From assembly GCA_964588285.1 (NCBI GenBank), contig CAZPNX010000005.1, positions 1 to 64,000 of the forward strand: 64,000 nucleotides of DNA, in the 5' to 3' direction. The number at the start of each line of letters is the position of its first letter. The first letter of the stretch is position 1. This document shows positions 41,971-49,920 of this stretch, piece by piece. This stretch comes from CAZPNX01 sp964588285 (GTDB taxonomy: Bacteria > Edwardsbacteria > AC1 > EtOH8). The notes under the pieces were generated by a model. That model had not been told where the DNA came from. It saw nothing but the letters and a program-made list of their open reading frames with translations, and ran no database searches. Both the position numbers and the translations under genes were made by a program.

Positions 41971-43779
41971 ATGACAATAGAGATACAAGAAGAAAAGAAA
42001 GATTTGGGCAGCCTGAGGCTGGTGTTCGGCTGGTTGATCGAATATTGGAGGCGGCACCCCATGAAGCTGGCCGCTCTGGTTTCGATGACCATGGTCTACA
42101 CCGCCCTGGCCATTAGCTATCCGGTGTTCTTCAAGCAGGTGGTGGACGGGCTTAAAAGCGGAGCCCAGGCCTCGGAGATAAATCGGAATGTCCTTTTCCT
42201 TTTGGTTCTGGGAGGAAGCGCCGCAGTGCTTAACTGGCTGCTGATGTCCACCCGGGGATGGACCAACATGAAGATCGACGCCGAGCTGAGGGACCGCATC
42301 TTCCGCCATCTGACTTTAATGGGCCCGGGATTCTTCGCCCGGCACCGCACCGGAGACCTGATCACCCGGCTGACCGACGACCTGGGGGAGAAACTGTCCT
42401 GGTACACCTGCTCCGGCGTCTTTCGGGCGCTTCAGGGTCTGTTCGTCTTCGCCTTTGTGATGGCGGTTATGATAAGGATGAATCCCACTCTGGCCGCCCT
42501 GTCGCTGCTGCCGATGCCTCTCATCATAGCCGCCTTCGTCAAGGGCGAGAGCGGCTTTGAGCGGCGCTACCGCGGCCTGCAGCAAGCCATCTCCGCCGTC
42601 AACGACTTTCTGGAATCCTGCCTGTCCGGCATCAGGGTGATCAAGGTCTATAACCGTCTTGACCACCAAAAGCAGGTGTTTGAGGTCGTGATGAAGGACC
42701 GGATCGGAGCCGAGCTGAGGAGCGTTAAAGCCGAAGGCCTGTTCAACGCCTTCAACTCCTTCATCAACCAATCCGGGGTGATGGTGGTGCTGCTGGCTGG
42801 CGGCTATCTGGTGATCAAGGGGCGTCTTTCCCTGGGCAGCTTTGTGGCCTTCAACACCTACGCTTTGATGTTGATCGAACCCTTCTGGAACTTGGGCAAC
42901 TTCTTCATGGCCGGCAAGAGGGCGGCGGTTTCCTACTCGCGGGTCAGGGAGCTGCTGGATGCGAAGCCGGAAATCGAGGAAGCCGAATTTCCGGAGCCGG
43001 CCGTGTTCAAGGATAGAATACGGTTCGAAGGGGTCGGCTTTGCCTACGGCCAGGGCAAGCCGGTATTGACCGCAATAAACTTCGAGGTGGCCAAGGGCTG
43101 GAAGGTGGCGCTAACGGGCGAGGTGGGCAGCGGCAAGACCACCCTGATCGGCCTGCTGCTGCGGTTCTACGATCCCCGGCAGGGCAGGATCACCATAGAC
43201 GGACGGGACATCAGGCGGATGAGGCTTAGGGAGCTGAGGAGCCTGATGGGCTACGCCCCTCAGGAGGCACTGCTGTTCTCGGAGACCATTCTCAACAACA
43301 TCATTTTTCACCGGACCGAGGTGGATGAGGCCAGGGCTTTGGCGGCGGGGTACGTGGCCCAGCTGGACCGTGAGGTCGAGGGCATGTCACAGGGATACGG
43401 CACCAGGGTGGGTCAGCGCGGTCTGACCCTGTCCGGCGGGCAAAAGCAGCGGGCCTCGCTGGCCCGGGCCATCGTGGAGCGGATCTCGGCCGGCCATCCC
43501 CAGATACTGGTTCTGGACGACATCACCTCGGCTTTGGACGCCGCCACCGAGGCCCTGGTCTGGAGTGAACTTGAGGAGAAGTTGCCGGGAGCCACTTGCT
43601 TCATAATCTCCCACCGCACCTCCACCGTCGAGTGGGCCGATCTAATCATAGTGCTCAAGGAAGGAAGGATTGAGGAAATGGGATCGCACCAAGAGCTGAT
43701 GGCCAGGAACGGATACTATGTCAGTCTGCGGGAAAGACTGCGTTTGGACGAGAATGGCAATGGAGGCGGCCCCACATAG
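41971..43779 (+). CDS. ABC exporter half-transporter (degenerate-site subunit)
   Basis: 602 residues with the same layout: six membrane helices, Walker A TGEVGSGKTT, signature LSGGQ, Walker B ILVLDDITSALD. The residue after the Walker B Asp, normally the catalytic Glu, is Asp, the mark of the degenerate site in heterodimeric exporters. The switch region retains ISHRTSTVEWAD. Start ATG 41971 follows the first subunit by 8 nt, so the pair is translated together. The 3' end of the coding region is itself one arm of a terminator. Confidence 0.92.
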   Translation: MTIEIQEEKKDLGSLRLVFGWLIEYWRRHPMKLAALVSMTMVYTALAISYPVFFKQVVDGLKSGAQASEINRNVLFLLVLGGSAAVLNWLLMSTRGWTNMKIDAELRDRIFRHLTLMGPGFFARHRTGDLITRLTDDLGEKLSWYTCSGVFRALQGLFVFAFVMAVMIRMNPTLAALSLLPMPLIIAAFVKGESGFERRYRGLQQAISAVNDFLESCLSGIRVIKVYNRLDHQKQVFEVVMKDRIGAELRSVKAEGLFNAFNSFINQSGVMVVLLAGGYLVIKGRLSLGSFVAFNTYALMLIEPFWNLGNFFMAGKRAAVSYSRVRELLDAKPEIEEAEFPEPAVFKDRIRFEGVGFAYGQGKPVLTAINFEVAKGWKVALTGEVGSGKTTLIGLLLRFYDPRQGRITIDGRDIRRMRLRELRSLMGYAPQEALLFSETILNNIIFHRTEVDEARALAAGYVAQLDREVEGMSQGYGTRVGQRGLTLSGGQKQRASLARAIVERISAGHPQILVLDDITSALDAATEALVWSELEEKLPGATCFIISHRTSTVEWADLIIVLKEGRIEEMGSHQELMARNGYYVSLRERLRLDENGNGGGPT

Positions 43780-43796
43780 GGCCGCCTCCATCTTGT
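43760..43796 (+). terminator. Terminator overlapping the ABC exporter stop codon
   Basis: A perfect 13-bp stem (43760-43772 with 43779-43791) with a 6-nt loop that contains part of the TAG stop; CTTGTTG follows. It ends the GNAT-deacetylase-exporter operon and faces the convergent endonuclease gene. Confidence 0.7.
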
Positions 43797-43817
43797 TGCT
43801 TGAGACCGGCCGGCTTA

Positions 43818-44957
43818 CTACTTGACGACCGCCATTTTCCTGGTGGCCGCAGTTTGTCCGTTTATTCTCAATTGATAGAAATAGATTCCGGGCGGCTGGG
43901 GTTTGCCTCTGGAATCTCGGGCATTCCAAGAGATGGAGTGTGAACCGGCACTTGACGGCGGCATGAGCCGGGCCACCTCCAGCCCCAGGACGTTGAAGAT
44001 GACAACCTCCACCCCGGCCGGGGCGGCCAGGCTGTATAGTATATTGGTGGAGCCGGTGAATGGGTTGGGCCGGTTGCCCAGCAACCGGGCGCCAGCCGCG
44101 GGCGAACCGGTAAGGCCTTCGACCCCCATGTCGGGGAAGTAAGCGCGGCGGATCAGGGTGCTGTCCAGTATGAATGGATTAGGTTTGTTCTCCTGACGAA
44201 GGGCTATCCTCTTAGTGCGTGTTATCTCGGCCTGGTCGGCGGCATCGGTACAGTGCCATTGGTAGAGGTCTTCCTTTTCACTCATCCACCAGGCGGAGTC
44301 GGGTTCCGTCGCAAGATACTGCGAACGCCAGATTGTAAAAAAATAGTATTGGGCCCTGGCTATGTTGCCCTCGTTTGACTCGCGAATCTCGCACCTTCCG
44401 TTCCAGGCGGTTGTTCCTAGATCAATCTCGGTGTAACCGTCTATGTTGCTCGAAGGTATGCTCGTTTGATAGGTGTCGTTGATGTACCACCGCTCGGTTT
44501 CGGAGTCGGGAATCTCGCGGAACGGGTAACTCGACCGTGCACTGTTTATGACGTCTCGAGAAGGGAATAAATGATGCATGTCCGATTCTTGAGGATAATT
44601 ATCTGCACCAAGGCTTTGGGGCCAGGAGTGCTCGCAGTTGATATGGCGAGCCTCGGCATATTGGCTGGGATCAGCGGTCGTAGGGTCCATCCATATCTTG
44701 AACCCGCCATAGATGCACCGGAGTGTATCATTGTGGCAATCGATATGTGCAAAAAGGGTATCTTTGGCTGTGTTGTAGCCAAGATTGCTATTGGCCGTAT
44801 AGCGGGCTCGCAGGGAATCGCACAGTTGTCTGCCCAGCAAACCGGGGAAAATCGTCGAATCCGGCGGCACGGTGCCGGCATAAACGCTCTGTGTAAAAAC
44901 GGCCCAAAAGATAGCACCGCATACCATATATAGCGTTTTCTTGCTAAAAGGTCTCAT
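43818..44957 (-). CDS. Secreted endonuclease I (EndA/NucM type) with C-terminal sorting domain
   Basis: 379 residues from ATG 44957 (an upstream ATG at 44975 adds six residues). A signal peptide ends near ...QSVYAGT (~27). The beta-beta-alpha-metal nuclease core reads ARHINCEHSWPQS (His110 catalytic) and ESDMHHLFPSRDVINSARSSYPF. After ~290 a C-terminal domain follows: GNRPNPFTGSTNILYSL, VVIFNVLGLEVARL, ISWNARDSRG, GIYFYQL and a basic end, as in FlgD-Ig/type A sorting domains. The enzyme would be exported to the surface or medium and degrade nucleic acids for nutrients or in biofilm. It is related at its C terminus to the protein at 1-768. Confidence 0.9.
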   Translation of the reverse strand: MRPFSKKTLYMVCGAIFWAVFTQSVYAGTVPPDSTIFPGLLGRQLCDSLRARYTANSNLGYNTAKDTLFAHIDCHNDTLRCIYGGFKIWMDPTTADPSQYAEARHINCEHSWPQSLGADNYPQESDMHHLFPSRDVINSARSSYPFREIPDSETERWYINDTYQTSIPSSNIDGYTEIDLGTTAWNGRCEIRESNEGNIARAQYYFFTIWRSQYLATEPDSAWWMSEKEDLYQWHCTDAADQAEITRTKRIALRQENKPNPFILDSTLIRRAYFPDMGVEGLTGSPAAGARLLGNRPNPFTGSTNILYSLAAPAGVEVVIFNVLGLEVARLMPPSSAGSHSISWNARDSRGKPQPPGIYFYQLRINGQTAATRKMAVVK

Positions 44958-44987
44958 ATCTTGTCTTCGACACATTCATTATATATA

Positions 44988-45015
44988 ATAATACTCCAAA
45001 GCTTGGAAAAGTCAA
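44988..45015 (-). promoter_or_regulatory. Promoter of the endonuclease gene
   Basis: On the minus strand: TTGACT (45015-45010), a 16-bp spacer and TATTAT (44993-44988). A second TATAAT lies slightly downstream (44983-44978). The AT-rich 70-bp spacer is shared with the divergent ABC-F gene, for which I see no convincing promoter. Confidence 0.5.
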
Positions 45016-45028
45016 GCATTTTCTTTTC

Positions 45029-46984
45029 ATGATACGTTTGGCGAATATAACGATCAGGTTTGGAGAAGAATATCTTTTCCGCGACCTGACCTGGAACATC
45101 GGACTGGGGGAACGGCTGGCGCTGGTGGGGCCGAACGGCGCCGGCAAGTCGACGCTTTTCAAGGTCGCCATGGGTTTCTTCTCCCCGACCGACGGACAGG
45201 TTGTCAGGTCAAGGCGCACCAGGATGGGATATCTTCCCCAGGAGGAGGTGGTGATGGCCGGCCGGAGCGTGCTGGACGAGGCCATGTCCGCATTTGGGGA
45301 CAGGCTGGCCCTCAAGGACGAGGCCGACGAGCTCGCGACGGTTCTGGCCAGCATGCCTCCGGATGATCCCGAGTACCCGGCAGTTTTAGAACGTTATGGC
45401 CAACTCTCCAACCTGTTCGAGAAGTATGACGGTTACCAACTGGAGGCTAAGGCCAAGGAGGTCCTACAGGGCCTGGGTTTTGCCCCCGGCGATCTATGCG
45501 AACGGGTGGAGACATTTTCCGGGGGCTGGCAGATGCGTTTGGCCCTGGCCAAGCTGCTTTTGGAAGAACCCTCATATCTGCTTTTGGACGAGCCCACCAA
45601 CCATTTGGACATCGAGGCCATGGATTTTCTGGAATCGTTTCTCAGGGGGTTCAAGGGGGCGGTGGCCATAATATCCCACGATCGCTACTTCGTGGATCGA
45701 ACGGTGCGGAAGGTCTACGAATTGGAGCTGGGGAGGTTTTCTGTCTACCATACCAATTACACCGGTTACCTCAAGGAGAAGGAGAAACGCCGGGAGCTAC
45801 TTATAAAGCAGAGGGAGCAGCAAACCAGGGAGATCGAGCACGTTCGGGAGTTCATCGCCCGCTGGAAGGGAAACTACATCAAGCGGGCCATGGTCACCAG
45901 CCGGGAGAGGATGCTGGAGCGTCTGCTGGCAGAGAGGATCGAGATCCCATCCGACCCCAGGCAGGTAAAGCTGAGATTGCCGGAGCCGCCGCACTGCGGC
46001 CAAAGGCTGTTGGAGCTGAAGGGGGTCTCCAAGAGCTACGGCGAAAAAACGGTGTTGTCAGGGGTGGATCTGCTGTTGCTCCGTGGCCGGAAGCTGGCCC
46101 TGGCCGGGGTCAACGGGGCCGGCAAAACGACCTTGATGCGCATCCTGGCCGGCCAGGATCCCTGTTTTCAAGGCGAGCGGCGTGAGTATCCGGACGTGAC
46201 TATAGCCTATTTCTCCCAGCAGACGGCCGAGATGCTGGACCCGGGGCTGACGGTGCTGGAGACGATTGAGGCGGCGGCTCCGGAGCTAAGGCAGGAGCAG
46301 GCACGGACCGTCCTGGGAGCCTTTTTATTTCCGGGCGATGCCGTTTACAAAAAAGTCAAAGTGCTCTCCGGCGGCGAGAAGTCCCGGCTGGCCCTGTGCA
46401 AGATCCTGATGACCCCGGCCAATCTTCTTGTCATGGACGAGCCGACCAACCATCTGGATCTGGCCAGCAAGATCATCCTGGAACGGGCACTGCAGGCCTA
46501 CCGGGGGTCGCTGGTGCTGGTGACCCACGACCGCTATCTGATGGACCGGGTGGCCGACACCATCGTCGAGGTGGCCGGCGGCGGCATAAAGCTCTATCCG
46601 GGGAACTATACGGACTACATTTGGAAAAAACAGCAAACTCAACTAACAGATAACAGTAACCAGATAACAACCGTCAAAGCCGTGAGCTCGATCAAGGAGG
46701 GTTGGAAGGAGGCCAAGAGGAGGAAGGGCGAGGCCGAGGCGGCCGAGCGGAGGCACAGGAGGAAGGTCGAGGAGTTGGAGGAGCGGATTCACCGGCTGGA
46801 GCAAAGGCAGAAGGCGCTGGAGTCGGACCACGGCGGGCTGGCCGATCCCGAGGTTTACTCCAACGGCGAGAAGATGAAGGGGCTGATGAACGAGTTTCAA
46901 GCAAACAGGGAGGAGATGAGAAGACTTTACGATCGGTGGGAGAAATACATAGGGGATGAGGTTCCAAGCCTCTCTGAAGACTGA
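45029..46984 (+). CDS. ABC-F family ATPase (Uup/YheS-like)
   Basis: 651 residues with two ATPase domains and no membrane part. Domain 1: Walker A GPNGAGKST, signature SGGWQ, LLLDEPTNHLD. The inter-domain linker (KEKEKRRELLIKQREQQTREIEHVREFIARWKGNYIKRAMVTSR) is the ABC-F hallmark. Domain 2: GVNGAGKTT, LSGGEKSR, LVMDEPTNHLD. A C-terminal coiled coil (REGEAEA... RLEQRQKALES) follows. ABC-F proteins bind the ribosomal E site and relieve stalled or drug-bound ribosomes, or help in assembly. Residues ~538-548 (QLTDNSNQIT) are encoded by an AACTAACAGATAACAG dispersed repeat absorbed in frame between domain 2 and the coiled coil. Confidence 0.93.
   Translation: MIRLANITIRFGEEYLFRDLTWNIGLGERLALVGPNGAGKSTLFKVAMGFFSPTDGQVVRSRRTRMGYLPQEEVVMAGRSVLDEAMSAFGDRLALKDEADELATVLASMPPDDPEYPAVLERYGQLSNLFEKYDGYQLEAKAKEVLQGLGFAPGDLCERVETFSGGWQMRLALAKLLLEEPSYLLLDEPTNHLDIEAMDFLESFLRGFKGAVAIISHDRYFVDRTVRKVYELELGRFSVYHTNYTGYLKEKEKRRELLIKQREQQTREIEHVREFIARWKGNYIKRAMVTSRERMLERLLAERIEIPSDPRQVKLRLPEPPHCGQRLLELKGVSKSYGEKTVLSGVDLLLLRGRKLALAGVNGAGKTTLMRILAGQDPCFQGERREYPDVTIAYFSQQTAEMLDPGLTVLETIEAAAPELRQEQARTVLGAFLFPGDAVYKKVKVLSGGEKSRLALCKILMTPANLLVMDEPTNHLDLASKIILERALQAYRGSLVLVTHDRYLMDRVADTIVEVAGGGIKLYPGNYTDYIWKKQQTQLTDNSNQITTVKAVSSIKEGWKEAKRRKGEAEAAERRHRRKVEELEERIHRLEQRQKALESDHGGLADPEVYSNGEKMKGLMNEFQANREEMRRLYDRWEKYIGDEVPSLSED
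46640..46671 (+). repeat. Dispersed repeat inside the ABC-F coding region
   Basis: CAACTAACAGATAACAGTAA and then CCAGATAACAACC, matching the repeat at 21047-21100. It is in frame and has no stop codon in this frame. Confidence 0.6.
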
Positions 46985-46986
46985 GA

Positions 46987-47015
46987 TTGACAGCCCAGGC
47001 TTTTTAGAATAAAAT
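46987..47015 (+). promoter_or_regulatory. Promoter of the 47049 gene
   Basis: TTGACA (46987-46992), 17 bp, TAAAAT (47010-47015). It begins three bases after the ABC-F stop. Leader of ~27 nt with GGAG at 47038. Confidence 0.7.
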
Positions 47016-47048
47016 GGAGCCTGTAAAAACTTTGAATGGAGATAAAAT

Positions 47049-47906
47049 ATGGCCTTTCGGGTTATTTTGGTTTTCATCGTTCTTTTCTTTGGCTGGGCCC
47101 TGCCGCTTGACGCCCAGGAGCAGCAGCGGGTGTCGGTGGCCGGCATCAGGGCGAACAGCGAAAGGGCCAGGCTGGTGGCCGCCAGGATGGCGGGCCTTCT
47201 GGAGGCAGAGATGCTGAAGCAGACAGGGCTTAAGGTGGTGGAGCGTAAGGAGAGCGATCTGGTCTTTCAGGAACAGAGGCTCCAGCAGACCGGGATCACC
47301 GAGGTGGCCACCGCGGTCGAGCTGGGCAAAAACCTCAACGTGGACAGGATGATCTTCGGCGCGGTGGAGGAAGCCGCCGGCACCCTCCACATTATCCTCA
47401 AAGCGGTCCGGGTGGAGAACAGCGAGCTGGCGTTCTCCGGATCGGACGAAGCCGAGGTCGGCAACCGGGCGGCAGTCAACAAGGCCTATTACGGATTGGT
47501 GGAAAGGCTGTTGACGGCCTTGACCGGCAGGGAGGTCAGCATTGCCCGGCCGACCGGCCCCCAGAGGCTGGTTCTATTGCTGACTGAAGGGGACCTCAAT
47601 CCTGCCGTCAATCTGCCCAAAAAATCGGCGGTGATGGTTATGCTGCTGGCGGACAACCAGGCGGTGGACAGCGCGGTGGTTGCCAAACGAACCGGATGGG
47701 GGGAATGGAACGCCAGATTGACAGTGCCCAACTACGAGTCCCAGGAGATCTCGGTCAATTTTTATACCAAGGGGCCAGGGGTGAGACAATTTATCGGCAG
47801 TTGCAGCTTCGAAACGCCGGCCGATGGAGTCTTTTCTTTCGGGACAACGGATCAGTCCGGCAAGACGGCTGCCAGCCGCTTCAGGTTGGCGTTGGAAATT
47901 GAGTAG
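47049..47906 (+). CDS. Secreted protein with CsgG/FlgO-like domain
   Basis: 285 residues. A signal peptide (~1-22, ...ALPLDAQEQ) leads into RVSVAGIRANSERARLVAARMAGLLEAEMLKQTGLKVVERKESDLVFQEQ and ATAVELGKNLNVDRMIFGAVEEAAGTLHIILKAVRVENSELAFSGSDEA, the pattern of CsgG/TolB-N/FlgO-type domains. A ~100-residue beta domain ends the protein. No lipobox is seen. It probably acts in the periplasm, perhaps in assembly of a surface structure. The second domain of the Skp-like protein at 5132 shows a similar pattern. A strong terminator follows. Confidence 0.7.
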   Translation: MAFRVILVFIVLFFGWALPLDAQEQQRVSVAGIRANSERARLVAARMAGLLEAEMLKQTGLKVVERKESDLVFQEQRLQQTGITEVATAVELGKNLNVDRMIFGAVEEAAGTLHIILKAVRVENSELAFSGSDEAEVGNRAAVNKAYYGLVERLLTALTGREVSIARPTGPQRLVLLLTEGDLNPAVNLPKKSAVMVMLLADNQAVDSAVVAKRTGWGEWNARLTVPNYESQEISVNFYTKGPGVRQFIGSCSFETPADGVFSFGTTDQSGKTAASRFRLALEIE

Positions 47907-47939
47907 ATCCTAGCCGACCCTTGGCTAAAGGGCGTTTTA

Positions 47940-47967
47940 AAAACCCCGCCTGGTGGCGGGGTTTTCC
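47940..47967. terminator. Bidirectional intrinsic terminator
   Basis: An 11-bp stem AAAACCCCGCC/GGCGGGGTTTT (47940-47950 with 47955-47965) around TGGT. The A and T runs on either side let it serve both the 47049 gene and the convergent lipoprotein gene. Confidence 0.9.
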
Positions 47968-47985
47968 ATTTCTCGCAGAGATCCG

Positions 47986-48411
47986 CTAAAAGCTGATGGT
48001 GAAATCCCGAACCGTAAAGGTTTTATTATTGCCGTAGGCATCGGTGCCGCTATAAGTGAATGTCATGGTGCGCATATTATTTGCATCATAACCAATGGCG
48101 GCTCTGAGTGTATTCAAGGCGGTGGAATCCCAGGTTAAAATCAGATCGCTTGAATCCTTGGCCGGTATGTAAAATGTCATATCGGTGTTTATAGTCTGAG
48201 TATTGGCGCCACGACATACAAGCCTTTCTCTGGTGATGACGGCATCCACATTGTTTAAGTTTTTAAAAGTAAAGGTGATCTCGTTAACGCCGGTCAAGGC
48301 GGGCGGATCGGCCTTGGTTATCTCCACTTCTGGATTGGGAAAGGCTGAAGTGCATCCGATTATAGCCAAGGCCAGCAATCCGCAGGCTGAGACGATCCTT
48401 AAGTTTTTCAT
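47986..48411 (-). CDS. Small predicted lipoprotein
   Basis: 141 residues. The N terminus has a basic start, a hydrophobic run and a lipobox LAIIGC with Cys20, so lipid attachment is likely. The rest (EVEITKADPPALTGVNEITFTFKNLNNVDAVI, DLILTWDSTALNTLRAAIGYDANNMRTMTFTYSGTDAYG) looks like one immunoglobulin-like beta sandwich. A GGAG site (AAAAAGGAGAAAAAAC) precedes the ATG. No known family recognised; a surface or periplasmic binding role is possible. Confidence 0.75.
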   Translation of the reverse strand: MKNLRIVSACGLLALAIIGCTSAFPNPEVEITKADPPALTGVNEITFTFKNLNNVDAVITRERLVCRGANTQTINTDMTFYIPAKDSSDLILTWDSTALNTLRAAIGYDANNMRTMTFTYSGTDAYGNNKTFTVRDFTISF

Positions 48412-48479
48412 GTTTTTTCTCCTTTTTATCTTTTTTGATATTCTGAAATTACGAGGTATATATTAACCTCAACTTTAGA

Positions 48480-48508
48480 AATATATTATAACTGGAGCTT
48501 TTTGTCAA
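48480..48508 (-). promoter_or_regulatory. Promoter of the lipoprotein gene
   Basis: On the minus strand: TTGACA (48508-48503), 17 bp, TATATT (48485-48480). The 225-bp region between the two divergent genes is very AT-rich, with repeated ATATATATA runs at 48593-48615. Confidence 0.65.
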
Positions 48509-48548
48509 GAGAAAAAATAAAATAATTTATTTGTGATAAAAATAATGC

Positions 48549-48577
48549 TTGACAAACATATTCAAAACAGTTAGAAT
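48549..48577 (+). promoter_or_regulatory. Promoter of the HTH gene and pil operon
   Basis: TTGACA (48549-48554), 17 bp, TAGAAT (48572-48577). The leader of ~55 nt contains TATATATATAAATATATAT, which could be a regulator-binding or melting element. GCGAGG precedes the ATG. Confidence 0.7.
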
Positions 48578-48636
48578 ATCCATCAGATTGATTATATATA
48601 TATAAATATATATCATTATAATAAAGCGAGGAAACT

Positions 48637-48822
48637 ATGCCGGTATCACCGAAAGAAATCGATTCAGCCAAGCTGTATACGGTTTCCGAGACGGCGAAGA
48701 TTCTGGCCGTAACCGATCAAACCCTGCGCAAACATCTTTCCGAAAGGCGCATTTCAGGAAAGAAGGTTGGCAGGCGCTGGCTGATAAAGGGCAGCGAAAT
48801 CCAAAAATTCATTGGAGAATAA
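48637..48822 (+). CDS. Small helix-turn-helix (excisionase/MerR-like) DNA-binding protein
   Basis: 61 residues. LYTVSETAKILAVTDQTLRKHLSERRISGKKVGRRWLIKGSEIQKFI is a textbook HTH_17 winged domain: helix, turn, recognition helix, then the K-V-G-R-R-W wing. Nothing else is present. Such mini-proteins act as phage excisionases or as simple regulators. Here it stands 48 nt before pilM in the same direction, and no phage genes are near, so regulation of the pilus operon is the better guess. Not tested by sequence alone. Confidence 0.8.
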   Translation: MPVSPKEIDSAKLYTVSETAKILAVTDQTLRKHLSERRISGKKVGRRWLIKGSEIQKFIGE

Positions 48823-48870
48823 TGACCTCGCAAAAAAAATTAAACAATAGCTTTACGAGGTGACCATAAA

Positions 48871-49920
48871 ATGGTTTTTGGAAAGAAAGCAGCCACAATC
48901 GGCTTGGACATAGGAAGCAGCCAGATCAAGATGGTTGAGATCCAGAAAACCGGAAAGGGTTTCTCCCTGACCAACTACGGGATGGCGCCACTGCTGCCCG
49001 AGGCCATCGTTGAGGGGGAAATCATGGACCGGACCCTGGTGATCGACACCATCAAGAACCTGTTCGAGACCCGCAAGGTCAAGTCCAATGACGTGGTCTC
49101 GGCTGTGTCCGGCCGCGGGGTGATCGTCAAGCGGATAACCATGGACAAGATGAAGGAGCAGGAGGCTAGGGAGAGAATGAAATGGGAGGCCGAGCAGCAT
49201 GTGCCGTTCGACATTTCAGACGTTACCCTGGACTTCCAGATCCTCAATCCCGACACCGGCAGCAACCAGATGGAGGTACTGCTGGTGGCCGCCAAGAACG
49301 AGACGGTCAACGCACACCTGGATCTCCTTTCCGGTGCCGGCCTCAACCCCATTCTCATGGACTACAGCGCCTTCGCCGTGCAGAACGCCTTTGAGGCCAA
49401 CTACGACGTGCCGGCCGAGGAGATAGTGGCCTTGGTTCATATCGGGGCCGACACCACCAACATCAACTTTGTCAAGGGGGGCACCCCCTACTTCACCCGG
49501 GACCTGCCGATGGCCGGAAATGCTTGCCTGCAGCTGATACAGAAGAACCTGGGCATCTCCTTCGACCAGGCCACCGAGCTTATCAAAGGCGAGCCGGTTT
49601 CCGACGTCAGCGCCGATTCCAGCGCCTCGGTATTCAACTCCTTTGCCGAGGACTTCGCCTCCTCCATTGAGCGTACCCTGTCGTTCCTGGCCATGTCCGG
49701 CGGCGGCGAGAGGATGAGCCGGGTGGTGATGTCCGGCGGCGGGGCCCTGATCCCGTCGCTCCAGGAGCACCTCAAGGAAAGATTCGGGATACCGATCGAG
49801 ATCGCCAATCCCCTGCAGAAGGTTTCCTATGACCCCGGCCTTTTCGGGGCTTCGGGCACCGAAAAACTGGCGCCGATCCTGATGCTGGCTGTGGGCCTTG
49901 GCCTTAGGGAGGTGAAATAG
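48871..49920 (+). CDS. pilM: Type IV pilus inner-membrane platform protein PilM
   Basis: 349 residues. An actin-like ATPase fold opens with IGLDIGSSQIKMVEIQKTGKG, then VSAVSGRGVIVKRITMDKMKEQEARERMKWEAEQHVPF, VALVHIGADTTNINFVKGG and VMSGGGALIPSLQEHL. PilM is a cytoplasmic ring component that binds the N terminus of PilN and links the motor to the outer parts. A GAGGTGA ribosome site is well placed. It heads pilM-N-O-P-Q with no or tiny gaps. Confidence 0.95.
   Translation: MVFGKKAATIGLDIGSSQIKMVEIQKTGKGFSLTNYGMAPLLPEAIVEGEIMDRTLVIDTIKNLFETRKVKSNDVVSAVSGRGVIVKRITMDKMKEQEARERMKWEAEQHVPFDISDVTLDFQILNPDTGSNQMEVLLVAAKNETVNAHLDLLSGAGLNPILMDYSAFAVQNAFEANYDVPAEEIVALVHIGADTTNINFVKGGTPYFTRDLPMAGNACLQLIQKNLGISFDQATELIKGEPVSDVSADSSASVFNSFAEDFASSIERTLSFLAMSGGGERMSRVVMSGGGALIPSLQEHLKERFGIPIEIANPLQKVSYDPGLFGASGTEKLAPILMLAVGLGLREVK

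Noticed and set aside
40175..43779. Bacteriocin or lantibiotic exporter with a nearby precursor peptide
   Set aside because: No C39 peptidase domain on either subunit and no small Gly-Gly leader peptide or modification enzyme next to it.
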